Positions 29,355-40,743 of a DNA stretch of 64,000 nt are shown here, one piece after another. Under the pieces are notes generated by a model, which saw only the letters and a list, made by a program, of their open reading frames with translations, was not told the origin of the DNA and searched no databases. Positions within the stretch are counted from its first letter, which is position 1, and each line of letters begins with the position of its first letter. The stretch is taken from the NCBI GenBank assembly GCA_950295325.1, contig OX485805.1, positions 53,528,758-53,592,757 on the forward strand, read 5' to 3'. Source of the stretch: Polytrichum commune. Lineage: Eukaryota; Streptophyta; Polytrichopsida; Polytrichales; Polytrichaceae. The position numbers were made by a program, and so were the translations under genes.

Positions 29355-32300
29355 TTAGTCGCTTATGTCAGAATCCTCTCGTTCAATGGAATCACCATCG
29401 CTTCTTTTGGAACTGTCGCTACTGCCAGCCTCCAGTTCCCTCATAGTGTTTGCCAAATTCTCCTCCAAAAAAGCCTCGTTCACAGTAATTGCTACCACCA
29501 CTTCATCAACATCTGTTTCTGTAGGTGAATCCCTGATAGGATGAATAAGGGGTTCGGAATTTGAACCTCCCGCCAACTCCCTTATTTGACTTTCCACTAA
29601 TGGTTCATTTAGAACCAAACCAGGAATCGTTGTTGCCTCCATGTAGCCTCGTCCTTCCACATCAACAACATAGCTCCAATCCTCATCCTCACTATCTTGG
29701 TGGTAAAACACTTGTGTGATTGTGTCTGCGCTAACCCATGGCTCCCGATTACCTAAATTTAACCGAGTTTTGATTTTCATGAACCCACATTCATCCTCTT
29801 TTTGGGTGACACGGTTATGTGATCCTACAATAGTACTATACCACTTCCCCCTAAACAAAACCTCTTTCCGTTGAGATGACAATTGAACCTCCACTATTTC
29901 TTCCAACACTCCATAGTATTGCAATTTAGCTCGTTGGCTTCGAGGATCATTTTTTTCTTGCTACACAATCTATGTAGCTAGGAGTGGCAATGTCTGAATC
30001 TGTTGTAACGGGCACATTTTTATCTATTGATTCTATTCTATAATGTCGACCATTGATTGTGCAAGATTTATAGTAGTATGCGGCTTGGCTGGGGCCGTTC
30101 ACTATTTCTTGTACTTCTTGAGACAATGGTTCATTTCCAACTATCCCCAAAAATACTTGTTCTTGAACCCATTCCAAAAAAGATTTCAAAGGTTTCACCT
30201 TTTCCCTCACCCATCTTGCTCTCTCCTTTCGGTATTTAATCTCCCATACACCCATGCACGGCTCATTGAACAAAAGATACTCATGGATCTGCACACCAAT
30301 AATGTACGTATTCATATCAAACAATCATAATTTGAACCCCCATTGTGATTGGAGTACAAATGCATAAGTCATGAAGTATGTTACATTTAAATATACTAAA
30401 ACATTTGGAATGCATTAACAAAGTTTTCATGAATGTTTGTGTACCTGTTTGTGAGTGTCACAATCCAACTTCTTCTTCGTGCGTGTTTTAGGCAAAATCA
30501 CCCTGTTTGGCTTTGGCATCATGTCTTCATTCCAAACTTGTCTCCCGCTGGGATTCAGCCTCGTGAGCATTTCTCCAAAGTAAAACAATGACTCTTGGGC
30601 CAAGTATCCTTCACTCATGCTACCCTCAGGATGTTTTTTTTGACGGACCATTGATTTCAAAGTTTTCATGTACCTCTCGAGGAAATATAACCATCTGCTA
30701 TGTACTGGACCTCCTAGCTCCACCTCTTCAGGAAGATGTATCAACAAATGAGGCATAATATCGAAAAAATGCGGTGGCATACATTGCTCAAACAAACACA
30801 TGATCTCTGCGATTTCTACCTTCCAAAATGGAATCTTCTCGGTAACTATGTTCTTTCCACAAATCCATCTCAAAAACGCAGCAAGCCTGTAGATACCTTC
30901 TCTGATTTCCCTAGACAACGTACCCTGGATGGCAATAGGTAAAATGAATTGTAGCAGGATATGATAGTCGTGAGACTTCATGCCAGATAACTTGTAATCC
31001 GAAGTCACTCTGTTCGCAAGATTTGAAACAAAACCTGTGGGTGTTTTGATCGAAGCTATTCGCTTCAAAAAAATTTCCATGTCCTCACGGCTCCATACCC
31101 AATATGCTTTGTGGAATGATCCATCATTTCGGGGTTGATAATCCACTAACTTATTTTGAGATTGTAATTCTTTTCTTACTGCCAATCGATCAGCCCTTGT
31201 CCCCTTTGCGTTAGAAAAAATCTTCATCATTATTTCTGCAACATTTTTTCCGATGTGCATACAATCATGCAAGTGGCGTATGAGAAGATCCTGCACATTC
31301 CCTCACAAACATAAGACTCCATATAATTGGAAATATCATAAATTTGAAGGGAGTATAAATAGTTCAAACATACATTTTTATCTGCAATTTTTAAAGCTTA
31401 TGAGTGCATAGTCTAGATAAATACCTTCCAATAAGGTAGTGTGAAGAAGGCTGACAATTTTTTCATCCCTCTTCTATCCTTTGGCATGTTTGTTTCTCGA
31501 ATTTGTTTCCAACGTCGTATCCAATAACGTCCATCAGGTCTCACTGGGATTGGATTGTTATTCAAATGACCTCCAAACTTCCTCTTAAAGTACGGTTTCC
31601 TCCATTTGTGTGCAAGTGGCAGGAATTGTCTAAATGATGGATAAATGGTTTTTCTCAAATGCGAACTCACTATAGAGGTCAGATTATCCGCACATACATT
31701 GCATGCCCTTTTGCCCCGTGTAACCAAACCAGACACGACACCCAAACCTGCAAATCACCAACTTCAACTTAGATGATTTAAAATTTAAAATGTTAACTTG
31801 AAGCGTAGGGGCCGGGGAGTAAAGAATGATATTAAGCATTTATCAAGAATAGGTTGAAATAGTACAATAAAGTGGAAACATTGAACAAATTAAAGTATTT
31901 GAAACTTCATGGTTGTTAATAGAGTATCATTTGGACATTAACGCCGCATATATCTAGTTCGCAAAATATTTTGCATCATAGTTTCATCACGACCAACAAA
32001 AAATTGACTATCGGTGCAATTTATACATTAATCATACTAAAGGATTCCAGAGAACCTCGGTTGTAGTACCTGCATTTCAAGTTACATTCTGCTAGGGTTG
32101 ATAATGACTCACCTCTCACTGCCTAGCCCTAGGAATCCTTTAGTATAATTATACCTCAAATTAATATGATAAAACTAGAAGATTTGAACATGTAACTGGT
32201 TGGGTTGAGAATCACTAGGTTGCATATGAACCGGTTGAAGTTCAAGACTAAGGGAGAATTACCCCTCCCTTTAGAGGCAAGTATGGTATATACCTCAAAT

Positions 32301-34774
32301 TAATATAGTAAAACTAGATTTGAACGTGTAACTGGATGGGTTGAGAATCAGTAGGATCTCCATCTACTATGCTCAACAACTTCCTAGGCACTGATTGAGA
32401 CACAATTTTTTCTTCGGACAAATTCGAACGTCCTAGATTCATATCGACTTCATCCATCCATCCCCCTGTAAACCCTAAACACACACCCATCTTGTTTTAT
32501 TCCTTCACATCCAATTTACAAACGCCCATGTTAACTAGATGTAAGGATTCATCCACAAAGTAGATTGAGAATTTTCTGCTTATTTTTTGTCTTCTTGAAT
32601 CAAGTCGATACCGAATGCAATCAATTTATTGATAAATCAGATTAATACGTAGGTGTTTCGGGTTCCATTTGCATTCGACGCCTATTAACATCTTAAACAC
32701 TGAATATATATGTATGCAAGTTTTTCCTAATATTTCTTGAGGAATATAGGTCTTAACTGACCATTTCACGTAAAATTGGATGTAGGAATAGTATGAAATA
32801 AAATAAATCAAGAAATAACATACCAGGAAAATCCGTCATAGTCCACAACAAAATTGCCTTCAAAGTAAATAGCTCTTTGCGGTGCGCGTCATAAGTGTTG
32901 GGAACTCCATTCCACAATATCTTGAGTTCATCAATTAAGGGGCCCATGAAAACGTTGAAATTTTTCACTTGTTTTGGACCTGTGCATTCAATTCCAAAAT
33001 AAATTTTACAATTACACTTGATAAAAAAAATACATTAATTTAAGACAAAGCCATCAATAGGTGTGTGAGTGAGTGTGTGTGTGTATATATACATATATAA
33101 ATGTAGGTGTTGTGTTCGTGCGCAATACCTGGTACTATTGTTGACAATAAAATGAAACAACTCCTTATAGCAAGAAATGGTGGCAGGTTGTACAACACAA
33201 GGGTGATTGGCCATGTCGAATGGTTAGTTCGTTGTTGCCCGAAAGGATTCACACCATCTGTTGACAAACCAAGCCTTACATTTCTTGGCGAAGAACCAAA
33301 CTCTGGCCATGTTGTGTCAACATGCCTCCAAGCACGTCCATCTTGAGGTCCGTTCATTATCCCCGTATTGCTTTTATTTGTAGCATGCCACACCATAAGT
33401 TTGGAAAGTGTGGGACTGCGGAACATGGCTTGAAGCCGTGGTATCAAAGGGAAATAAATCATTTTCTGCAAACAACAAATTTAATTATTTAGTAGTTGTG
33501 AGTTGAGCATGACATTTACACATCACATTTAATTAATAAATTGATAAATGCAATATTATTGGTAAATGAATAAATAAATTACTATAAACCAATGAAGATA
33601 TGAAATTACATACGATTGTTGGTGTATTGGTTCCAGCGACTTACTTTTTTGGGCACTTGAACACCTTTTGTGTCTTGTCTATATCGGCTTTCTTTGCATA
33701 TTGGGCAATGATCCCGCATTTTGTATTTACCGTAGTAAAGAATACAGTCTCTAGGGCAACAATGAATGTGAGTAAAGCCCAAACCCACTGCCCTCATGAA
33801 TTTCCTTAATTCAACGTGACTTTTGGGCAACACGGGGTTAAGATGCTTAGGTAAGAAAAAATCGAATATCATGGACATCATTGATGAGATGGCAACATTG
33901 GATATATTGAAGTTCACTTGAAATTGTAGAATCAAGACAAGAGCTTTCAACATGCAAGTCGGGGAACCATCGTAAATTGGCACTTGCGATTGCTCGTGTA
34001 AAAAACGTTCACCTTCAGTAGGGGGGGTGGGTATAGGATTGGGACCTGTATAGTTGCCACCGGTTGTTGTGGTGTGCTCAGGAATATTGGTTTCCATAAA
34101 ATCTTGTAAAATTTGAGGAAGAGGATCATCATCGTCATGTTGCCCCCTAGGGACATCGTCTATTGAATGATCTTCCTCGTCTGCGAACATTGGATTCATA
34201 AATACATCGGCTGGTTCATTTGGGCGAGCACCCGTAAACTCTTCAAGATATCCCGGAAGACCATCTGGGAATGCATCAGGATTCTACACATAAAATGAAC
34301 ACTTAATGTAGTAAATATTAAATCTAACAAATGGAAGACATATTTTCAATCTAAAAATGTAAATTTTATAATATAAAGAATTTAATGACATCATTCAATA
34401 ATTACATCACATGGTTCGAAATCGCATACCAATTGGGCTGGAGCCATCCCATGTTCGGAGAGATGATTTTCTACCTCTTGCAAAGTCAAATATGGTGGCA
34501 TGCCAACAATAGATGCACACAACCTGCATGGACATAAATAAGTCCGATTCAATGACGGAGGAGAGGGCATGGATTCCACAAATTGGGGTTCATTACTTGC
34601 AGACGTTCCTCCCACATCATGCCCAATGTGTACTGGAGCACGACGTTTGCGACGGTGTCGTTTAGAGGAGCCAACTTCATCACCTGGAACCCCCACATAA
34701 TATGGGTCCTCATTTTGTTGTTCCAAGTGCAAACTAAGTAATTTCCGAGACATCCCAACAATTTTGCAGTCTGC
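29355..34774 (-). CDS. CACTA transposase (TNP2/TNPD-like), multi-exon
   Basis: The exons I infer from in-frame GT-AG borders are 34774-34406, 34283-33645, 33465-33129, 32979-32824, 31747-31425, 31290-30445 and 30290 to about 29957, then 29949-29355. The first carries the transposase-associated N-terminal domain (LCPCRLC, VENHLSEHGM). The second has CPRDCILYYGKYK. The third has YFPLIPRLQ and NVRLGLSTDGVNPFG with the first catalytic Asp. The fourth has PLIDELKILWNGVPNTYDA. The sixth has CMHIGKNV and a DUF4218-like block (GMKSHDYHILLQ, LGGPVHSRWLYFLERY). The last is DUF4216-like (YYGVLEEIVEVQL). Exon phases agree through the seventh. A frame change at the seven-base A run (29950-29956) interrupts the end. 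An earlier 5' exon may exist upstream of 34774. Confidence 0.88.
32034..32148. repeat. Small inverted-repeat element in a transposase intron
   Basis: ACTAAAGGATTCC near 32036 and its complement GGAATCCTTTAGT near 32134 face each other about 110 bp apart inside the intron 32823-31748. A second pair of direct copies of a stretch of about 70 bp (ACCTCAAATTAATAT...GGGTTGAGAATCA) follows at 32152 and 32293. They are likely MITE debris. Confidence 0.45.
33059..33100. repeat. GT/TA microsatellite
   Basis: An irregular (GTGA/GT)n run passes into TATA repeats within the intron between the third and fourth transposase exons. Confidence 0.85.
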
Positions 34775-34799
34775 ATTCACAACATTAATAACAACAAAT

Positions 34800-37755
34800 C
34801 TATATGTTAATTTTATTTATTGATATAATAAAACTTCAATTTTATATAAACTCCATACAAAAATCCTTTGCCCTAATGAAAAAATAGTTCTCAAACCTTA
34901 ATTTTATGAATGGTATTCTCTCAGTCGGACTCTGAACAATTGCTTATATTCATAAATGTTAAGAGTTGTATATTGCTCAAAAAAGTAATTTTATAATTGT
35001 TAATTGTTAACACCTCCATAAATGTTAACTTTGATCCACTCCCGGAGTTAACATTTATAAAGGGTAGACTGTATGTCTACAGAAGCATTTTAAAATTGTG
35101 GATGAAGTATCAAAGCAGCAAGGTCAATCAAAGAGAGAGAGAGAGAGAGAGAGAGCATTTAAGAATTAACCATGTCTCATCATATTTGGAAACTTACTGC
35201 TAACAATCTAAACATGGAAAGGGGAATACAAACCTCTAACAAGCTGTGCAGTAAGAACTCATCATACACCATGGGCACATAGAATGCCTTATCATGTTTC
35301 ATGTTGGTGTCAGAAGGGGGTAGAGAAAGGGTCTAGGGTTTAGGTTGCCTTACCGTCTCCTCTCCTCTCCTCTCCTCTCCTCTCCTCTCCTCTCCTTGCT
35401 CTTGCTGAGCTTGAGCGCAGCAACCCTACGCCGGACAGGGGCGCAGGTTCACAGGGGCGCAACTTCACAGCTTTTGTGGCACATTGCAGGTAAGAGAGAC
35501 ATTCCCTCCCACGCCAGCACTTGGGGTAGTCATTCCAACACTTGTTTCATGTTACAAGCTGAATCTTTAGGATTTAAAGGTATGCGATAGAAGTTGGAAA
35601 GTTCCAAGCTCTGCAAACTGCATCCAGGGAGATAGGCAATGAAGCACAAGTGATGTAGAAGGTGAAAATGTAGATCCAATGTAGTACACTATGTTGTAAT
35701 CTGAAAATCTTTATATATTCAACGATTCAACTACACAATTGGCACAGTAGATCTTGAAGAGAGTCAAAGAAAGACACCGGAAAGGTGGTCTGCAAGTGGT
35801 TACTTAAATCAGGAGCTAAGGTAACCCACTACAAATGTAAAGTATGGGATTGACTCGGAGCCCTGCGTGTTCTATCTCTCTGCTTTAGAATTCATTTCCT
35901 GTATTGTGTACCTGTACACCACACTAGAGATCTAATAAGAGGAGTAGTTTCTTTTTGGCTTTTGAGACTTCAGTGCATTGGAACCCCTAGACGTGCTGCC
36001 TCCATTTCCTACTCTACCTTGCATGCCAAATTTACAACTTATTCATTGCGATTGTTGTGAAAGTAGTGGGAGAAGCCAATGTACTCAAGATTTGATTTAC
36101 TCACACCAGGATGCTTTGTGAAAGTCATACTGTTGTCCTCAAGTGGTGATTGAAAACTTTGTTAGCTCTTGTTAACCCCTAAAGGACCACGTAGAGGTTC
36201 GAAGATTTCTTCCCAGATCTCTCCCCAGTTTCCCTAATTTCATAATTGGCGTGAAATTGGGTCTTAGTATGGGAATTATGACTTATCATCTTCACATATT
36301 CGCTATGGCAATCATTATTTGTTATGTCCGTGTATAGAAGTTTTCTAATCATTTGAGAGTCATGTGACCAAAGTGATTGAGTTTTCACTCCCGACATGTT
36401 CTTGGTTGGGGGGGAGTTTCCTCAGTTGATTCATCAATTTGAATCATCTTTTGGTAATTGGACAACTTTTTTTGAGGAATCAATCAGAGTAAAGTGTAAA
36501 ATGAGAGATAATTGACACTTGCATATGCTTTTTTGTCATGTCTAAATAAAGTGTTGTTCATGCAGGTGCTGGTGCATTGTAAACTTCCAGGTGCTTAACT
36601 CTGATGCTAATGGTCGGCACTTGTGAGATGCTTGAAGTTTTGAACTTGCAATCTAGAAAATTACAATGCACGCAATGGAAGTACATGCCCTTCAGTTCTT
36701 GAATTTTGCTAGTGAGTGCACTGACTTCAATACACAAGCTTTGTTGACACCTAAGTGTCAAACCCTTGTAAGATGACACAACGTTCCAGTGTCAACTGAT
36801 GCACCATTGTTCGAGAAGCACTGACATTGAAGTCTTTTGTCTTCCTTTTAACCAACAAATTTGGGTGTATCAATTTATTGCACATATCAAGGTGTTAGTT
36901 TATTGTTGGCTTATGTCATGGATGGTTCTTCCTGCTGTAAGATGTACAGTGACCCAAAAAACCATAGATTCAGAATTAATATCCTTCTATTTGAACCAAA
37001 TTCACCAGCCACATCATTTGAACAAAACCATCAGCCACAGTATTTGAACCAAACTACCAGCCAGAACATGTACTGCATTTGGTGCATTTGGTTCAATTGT
37101 CGTACAAGCATATTTATCTTAGGCATGTTGGTATCCCACTGAAAAGGAAAAAAAACCAAAGAACACTTCCTGCACTACACCTAAGTAACTTTCAACTTAA
37201 ACCTCTCACAATTATTGGCCATGTCCACAGATTGATTTCCCTGCAAAGTAGAATTATTTAGAGGAATTGCATTCTACTTGATTTTATTCTGTAAATCTAT
37301 AATACCCAATTTTTTTTTGCAAGGAAGGACAAATACAGTTAGGTTAACATTTAGTGTTTGTGACAGAGGGGGGTCATAAAGGTTCTGAAGGAGGTTCATT
37401 TACTGATCGGGAGAGACGGGTGTCAGGGTGATGGGTAGAAGCACACACCTGTTTGGTGCTGGAGCTTGTTAATTGAAGGTTGGAGATCCAGAAACGGCCG
37501 GCCCGGTTGTGTCCCACCTTTTCGGGGGTTATGTTGTGACTACAGGTACAATACTGTTGCATGTTCAAAGAAAATCAATTCAATCTCTTGTAAGCTCTTA
37601 GGAATCAAACTAGGGTGATCAATTCTGATTGTACAGTTCATGCATGTATATAATTCACCCTTCACAGCATAGTACTGGGATCCCAACAAAATCAACCGGT
37701 TCATCTGTAACTAACTAGCAGTTCTCCTCAATCATAGGTAAGAGGATACCATCTG
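34800..37755. other. Central CACTA spacer between the two divergent genes
   Basis: I recognise no conserved gene. It contains an (AG)n tract (35132-35155), eight copies of TCTCC (35355-35395) and a three-unit minisatellite of about 27 bp near 36985-37060 (TTTGAACCAAA..CAGCCA). The promoters of both transposon genes should lie here. Some parts look like captured intergenic DNA (see findings). Confidence 0.5.
35132..35395. repeat. AG and TCTCC simple repeats
   Basis: (AG)n occupies 35132-35155 and (TCTCC)8 occupies 35355-35395, with ordinary sequence between. Pyrimidine-rich tracts such as the second are common in plant promoters and 5' leaders; here it faces the plus-strand gene. Confidence 0.9.
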
Positions 37756-37783
37756 TTGACAAATTCCAGAATCCTACTGCAAC

Positions 37784-39520
37784 CAAGTCGATTTCAACAC
37801 ATTATTATGATGTCCAATGACGACGAGAGGGTACTAGTGCAAGAGGTAAGTGTAGGAAATCATGCCGTTATTGATAAGGCAAACCCTAGCACAGATGAGG
37901 CCATAGAAATAATTGCCATGCGTGCAGTAGAAAGACGCTACTGGCCCGCATATAGTGGCCCAATACTAACAAATGGTGAAGGGGACGAGGAAGGGAAGAC
38001 CTGGGCAGCAATGCGCAAGTGGATGTATGATGTAGGTATTAGGACATTTCCGTGGCATCTGACGTGGAAGAAGCAACCAGAGAAATTAAAAGTGGAATTT
38101 TGGAGGCAATTGCGAAAGGAATTCCCACATCATTGGTCGGAGAGCAATGTTGATAATTATGTGAGCATATCATGAAAAATTCTTGAATTATTTTTGTGGA
38201 TGTAGTTGTGAATTAATGCAATATTTCATATTTCCAACAGGTAGAAAGTTGCAAAACTTACATGAAATTGGGTTGCAGATGGGAAGTATTCTCCGATCAG
38301 CAAAGTACCGAGCTAGAAAAGTTTTAAGATCGAGAGAGGGGAGGAAAAAATTGCTGTACGGGGAGAGGCGTTTTGCTCGAGACGAATTAGAGCGACAAGA
38401 GAAAGAACCCAAACATGTGAAGGCATTCGAGAAAGCAAGGATTGCTGCATTGGCAAGGAAGAGACATCAGAAGTTTGGGAGAGGAGGACTTGCTGCATTT
38501 CAAAGGAGATTCGTAAGTTAATCTTGAACTTGACTTCCCTTGGATCAAGTCTTATGTAATTTTCCTCTATGAGTTTTCTTAGAGTTGAACTAAAGTTTAA
38601 AAGTCAGTTTACTTGTAGATAGGATGTAGGCATGTGTTGTGTGCATGGATCTCGCAGGTGGTTACATGTGATTGACTTTGAAGATGCTATGAATGTGGAT
38701 AAGGAGGGCGGGTGCTTCAGAAACAACATCTGAGGATCAGATGGATGGTAGCAACAAGGATTGTGATTACTGGCAGCTTGGGCTTCCACAAGAACGCATT
38801 CTTTTTGTTGACTCTAGGGATTCAGAAGAATTCAATATCCTCCTTGTAGCCCTAGATGGGGCTAAGGTTGTGGCCATGGATGCAGAGTGGAAGCCTGTGC
38901 GCAAGGCTGGCAGTGTGCCTAGGGTTTCCATCCTCCAGCTCTCCTGCCACATGGATAATATGTCCATGTCATGGGCCAGCATTGACTCATTTCGGGCACA
39001 AGAAAGGTCTGTTTTATATGACTTTTCTTACCCATTTATAATCTGTAAGACTAATATTGCAACTATATTGATCCTCAAAATATAGCATGAAGTATATTAG
39101 CTAGCATACAAAGATTGAAGTTGTAATAATATTTGGAATTGTCATGTTGCAGGAAACTATGGAAATCATCCAGCCGCCAATGAGCCCCGGGGGTTGCACG
39201 AATTTTTCCTCCACACTCCTTATCTAAGTTTATGTGATGGCACTTCATGAGAGAGAGACTAAAATGGCAATTTTGACAAATGTTTTTTGCAGTACAAAGA
39301 TTTCAACACCGAGCCATCCGAAGAGGAGACCGAGTATGCTAAGTGGGAGGGTTACAAGGCACTAGTTTTGAAGATGCGCAGTCAGGTAGCAGCATTTGCC
39401 GACGTAGATGGTGCAGAGGTGGGAGACGATGTAGAGTCTGATGATGCAGAGGTGGGAGATGCAGAGGATGTGCCGGTGCCAATATTTCAGGAGATTTTAA
39501 ACACCATTTGGAATAGTTGA
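37784..39520 (+). CDS. Second CACTA gene (TNPA-like), exons interrupted by a captured fragment
   Basis: The first exon runs from about 37808 (ATG after TATTATG) to 38160, with a donor at 38161. It encodes RAVERRYWPAYSG and a basic end with WRQLRKEFPHHW. The second, about 38241-38512, is strongly basic (RARKVLRSREGRKKLLYGE, KARIAALARKRHQKFGRGG) with a GTAAG donor. The last, after TTTTGCAG at 39287, has EPSEEETEYAKWEGYKALV and an acidic duplicated tail (EVGDDVESDD/EVGDAED), ending at TGA 39520. This pattern fits the regulator/DNA-binding protein of En/Spm elements. The first-to-second exon phase does not match simply, so splicing or a frameshift is unresolved. The exonuclease-like fragment (38655-39013) lies between the second and last exons. 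Confidence 0.6.
38655..39013 (+). pseudogene. Captured fragment of a 3'-5' exonuclease (Mut-7/WRN-exo-like) gene
   Basis: An open plus-strand stretch encodes LGLPQERILFVDSRD, then LDGAKVVAMDAEWKP and PRVSILQLSCHMD. This matches the start of the DEDD-family 3'-5' exonuclease domain, with motif I (DAEW) present. The stretch begins just after CGCAG (a splice acceptor) and ends at AAAG followed by GT (a donor), so it looks like one exon with intron edges. The later motifs II and III are absent. In plants such proteins process RNA or DNA ends. Here it is only an exon-sized fragment within a CACTA element, so the likely explanation is capture of host sequence. Confidence 0.75.
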
Positions 39521-40019
39521 GTTTGCATAGCTCATAGAGTGTGACATGATGTCCTTGCCCTTGAATTAAATGCGATTCTTCAATGAAGTGTACATCATTT
39601 TTCATTTTGACAATACATTGTGCATTTGGGAATTAATTGATTTTGTGCAAAAGATTCATATCTTTGATTGGGTTTTGCTTAACCTGAACCGGTCCATTTG
39701 GATGTAACCACCGTGATTTCTGAGAAAAAGCACACAACAAAGCTACATTAAATTAAAATAACCTAATTTAAACATTCAAAAAGTAGCCAATTTTGGCCGC
39801 ACACGTCTTTGCAAAATGGACGAATGTGGACACGACAAGTGGCGATCTTACGTCACTAGTAAAAAACCAATCTCAACAACTAGTGCGGCACAGTAAAACA
39901 TGACGCAAAAAAAACTTTTGTGGTAATTATTGAAAAGTTAACCGCGAAATCCGAGTGAATAGTAAATGTGCAATAGTTAATGTGTAAATATGTGGTTGAG
40001 CATGGTAATACACGATAAT

Positions 40020-40182
40020 GTCCCATTCTAGACATTCTTATAATGTCCCATTCTAGACATTCTTATAATGAATGTCTCAAGAATGTCTCGAAGTAGACAT
40101 TAAACAATTCTCTTGTATAAACTCCGGCCAATGCAACTAATGTCTCAAATTGAGACATTAACCCTCAAAAAACTTAGTAGTG
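40020..40182. repeat. CACTA right terminus and subterminal repeats
   Basis: GAGACATT/AATGTCTC units lie near 40070, 40080, 40140 and 40152. Two direct 25-bp copies of TAATGTCCCATTCTAGACAT occur at 40016 and 40041. The end is TTAGTAGTG (40174-40182), mirrored by the left CACTACTAG terminus. Confidence 0.85.
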
Positions 40183-40548
40183 AGACTTAATCAAGCTTGG
40201 CAAATTTTATGTTTTGTGAGCTCTGGAGGAGGCGCTAATGCGTTTGGACTGCGTTAATGTCAACTTGTTGAGCACAATAATGTCACAAACATGACACTTT
40301 CTCTCGGTGACAAACTTAAGGTCTAGCACAAGGAAAAGACAAGGAAAAACTGTCTGGGACTAATTACAGCCTACTCACACATGGTAATTGTCATGAAGTA
40401 CACTTGATGTAATCTCTGAATCCATGTTTCTGCAATTTCACAGATTTGCAATTTTTTTGTGCGTAATCTGATTTTGTGTATACAAACTTGTAGGAGGTAT
40501 TCCAATTTGTGGTCTCTATGACTAGGTATTTGTTGTACTGAGACCAGA

Positions 40549-40740
40549 CACTACTAGAAATGTGGGATTCCTAGGTCCGGCTTTGTTAAACGAAACATTT
40601 TCACTGTGACGTTCTCGAACAAATTCAACGTTATCAACCCAACATCAACCATATGAATGTTGGAATGATACTTGAACGCCACTGTGGATATGTTCCATTT
40701 GATAGTTGTGTGCTCGGAAATTCTACAATCTGTAGTAGTG
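40549..40740. mobile_element. 192-bp CACTA-type miniature element
   Basis: The left end is CACTACTAGAAATGTGGG and the right end, complemented, CACTACTACAGATTGTAG. The flanking 3-bp duplication AGA lies at 40546-40548 and 40741-40743. It has no coding capacity. It lies 366 bp from the end of the large CACTA element and has the same 8-bp terminus, so that element's transposase could plausibly move it. Confidence 0.8.
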
Positions 40741-40743
40741 AGA

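Larger units (their letters stand above)
28193..40182 (-). mobile_element. Complete CACTA (En/Spm) transposon, 11,990 bp
   Basis: The left end reads CACTACTAGAATATTC and the right end, on the other strand, CACTACTAAGTTTTTT. The 3-bp target duplication AGA is present at 28190-28192 and 40183-40185. Both ends carry subterminal AATGTCTC/GAGACATT repeats. Inside are a minus-strand transposase gene of at least eight exons (34774-29355), a divergent plus-strand second gene (37784-39520), simple repeats and an embedded exonuclease-like fragment. CACTA elements move by cut and paste using a TNP2/TNPD-type transposase plus a second protein that binds the subterminal repeats. Confidence 0.95.
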
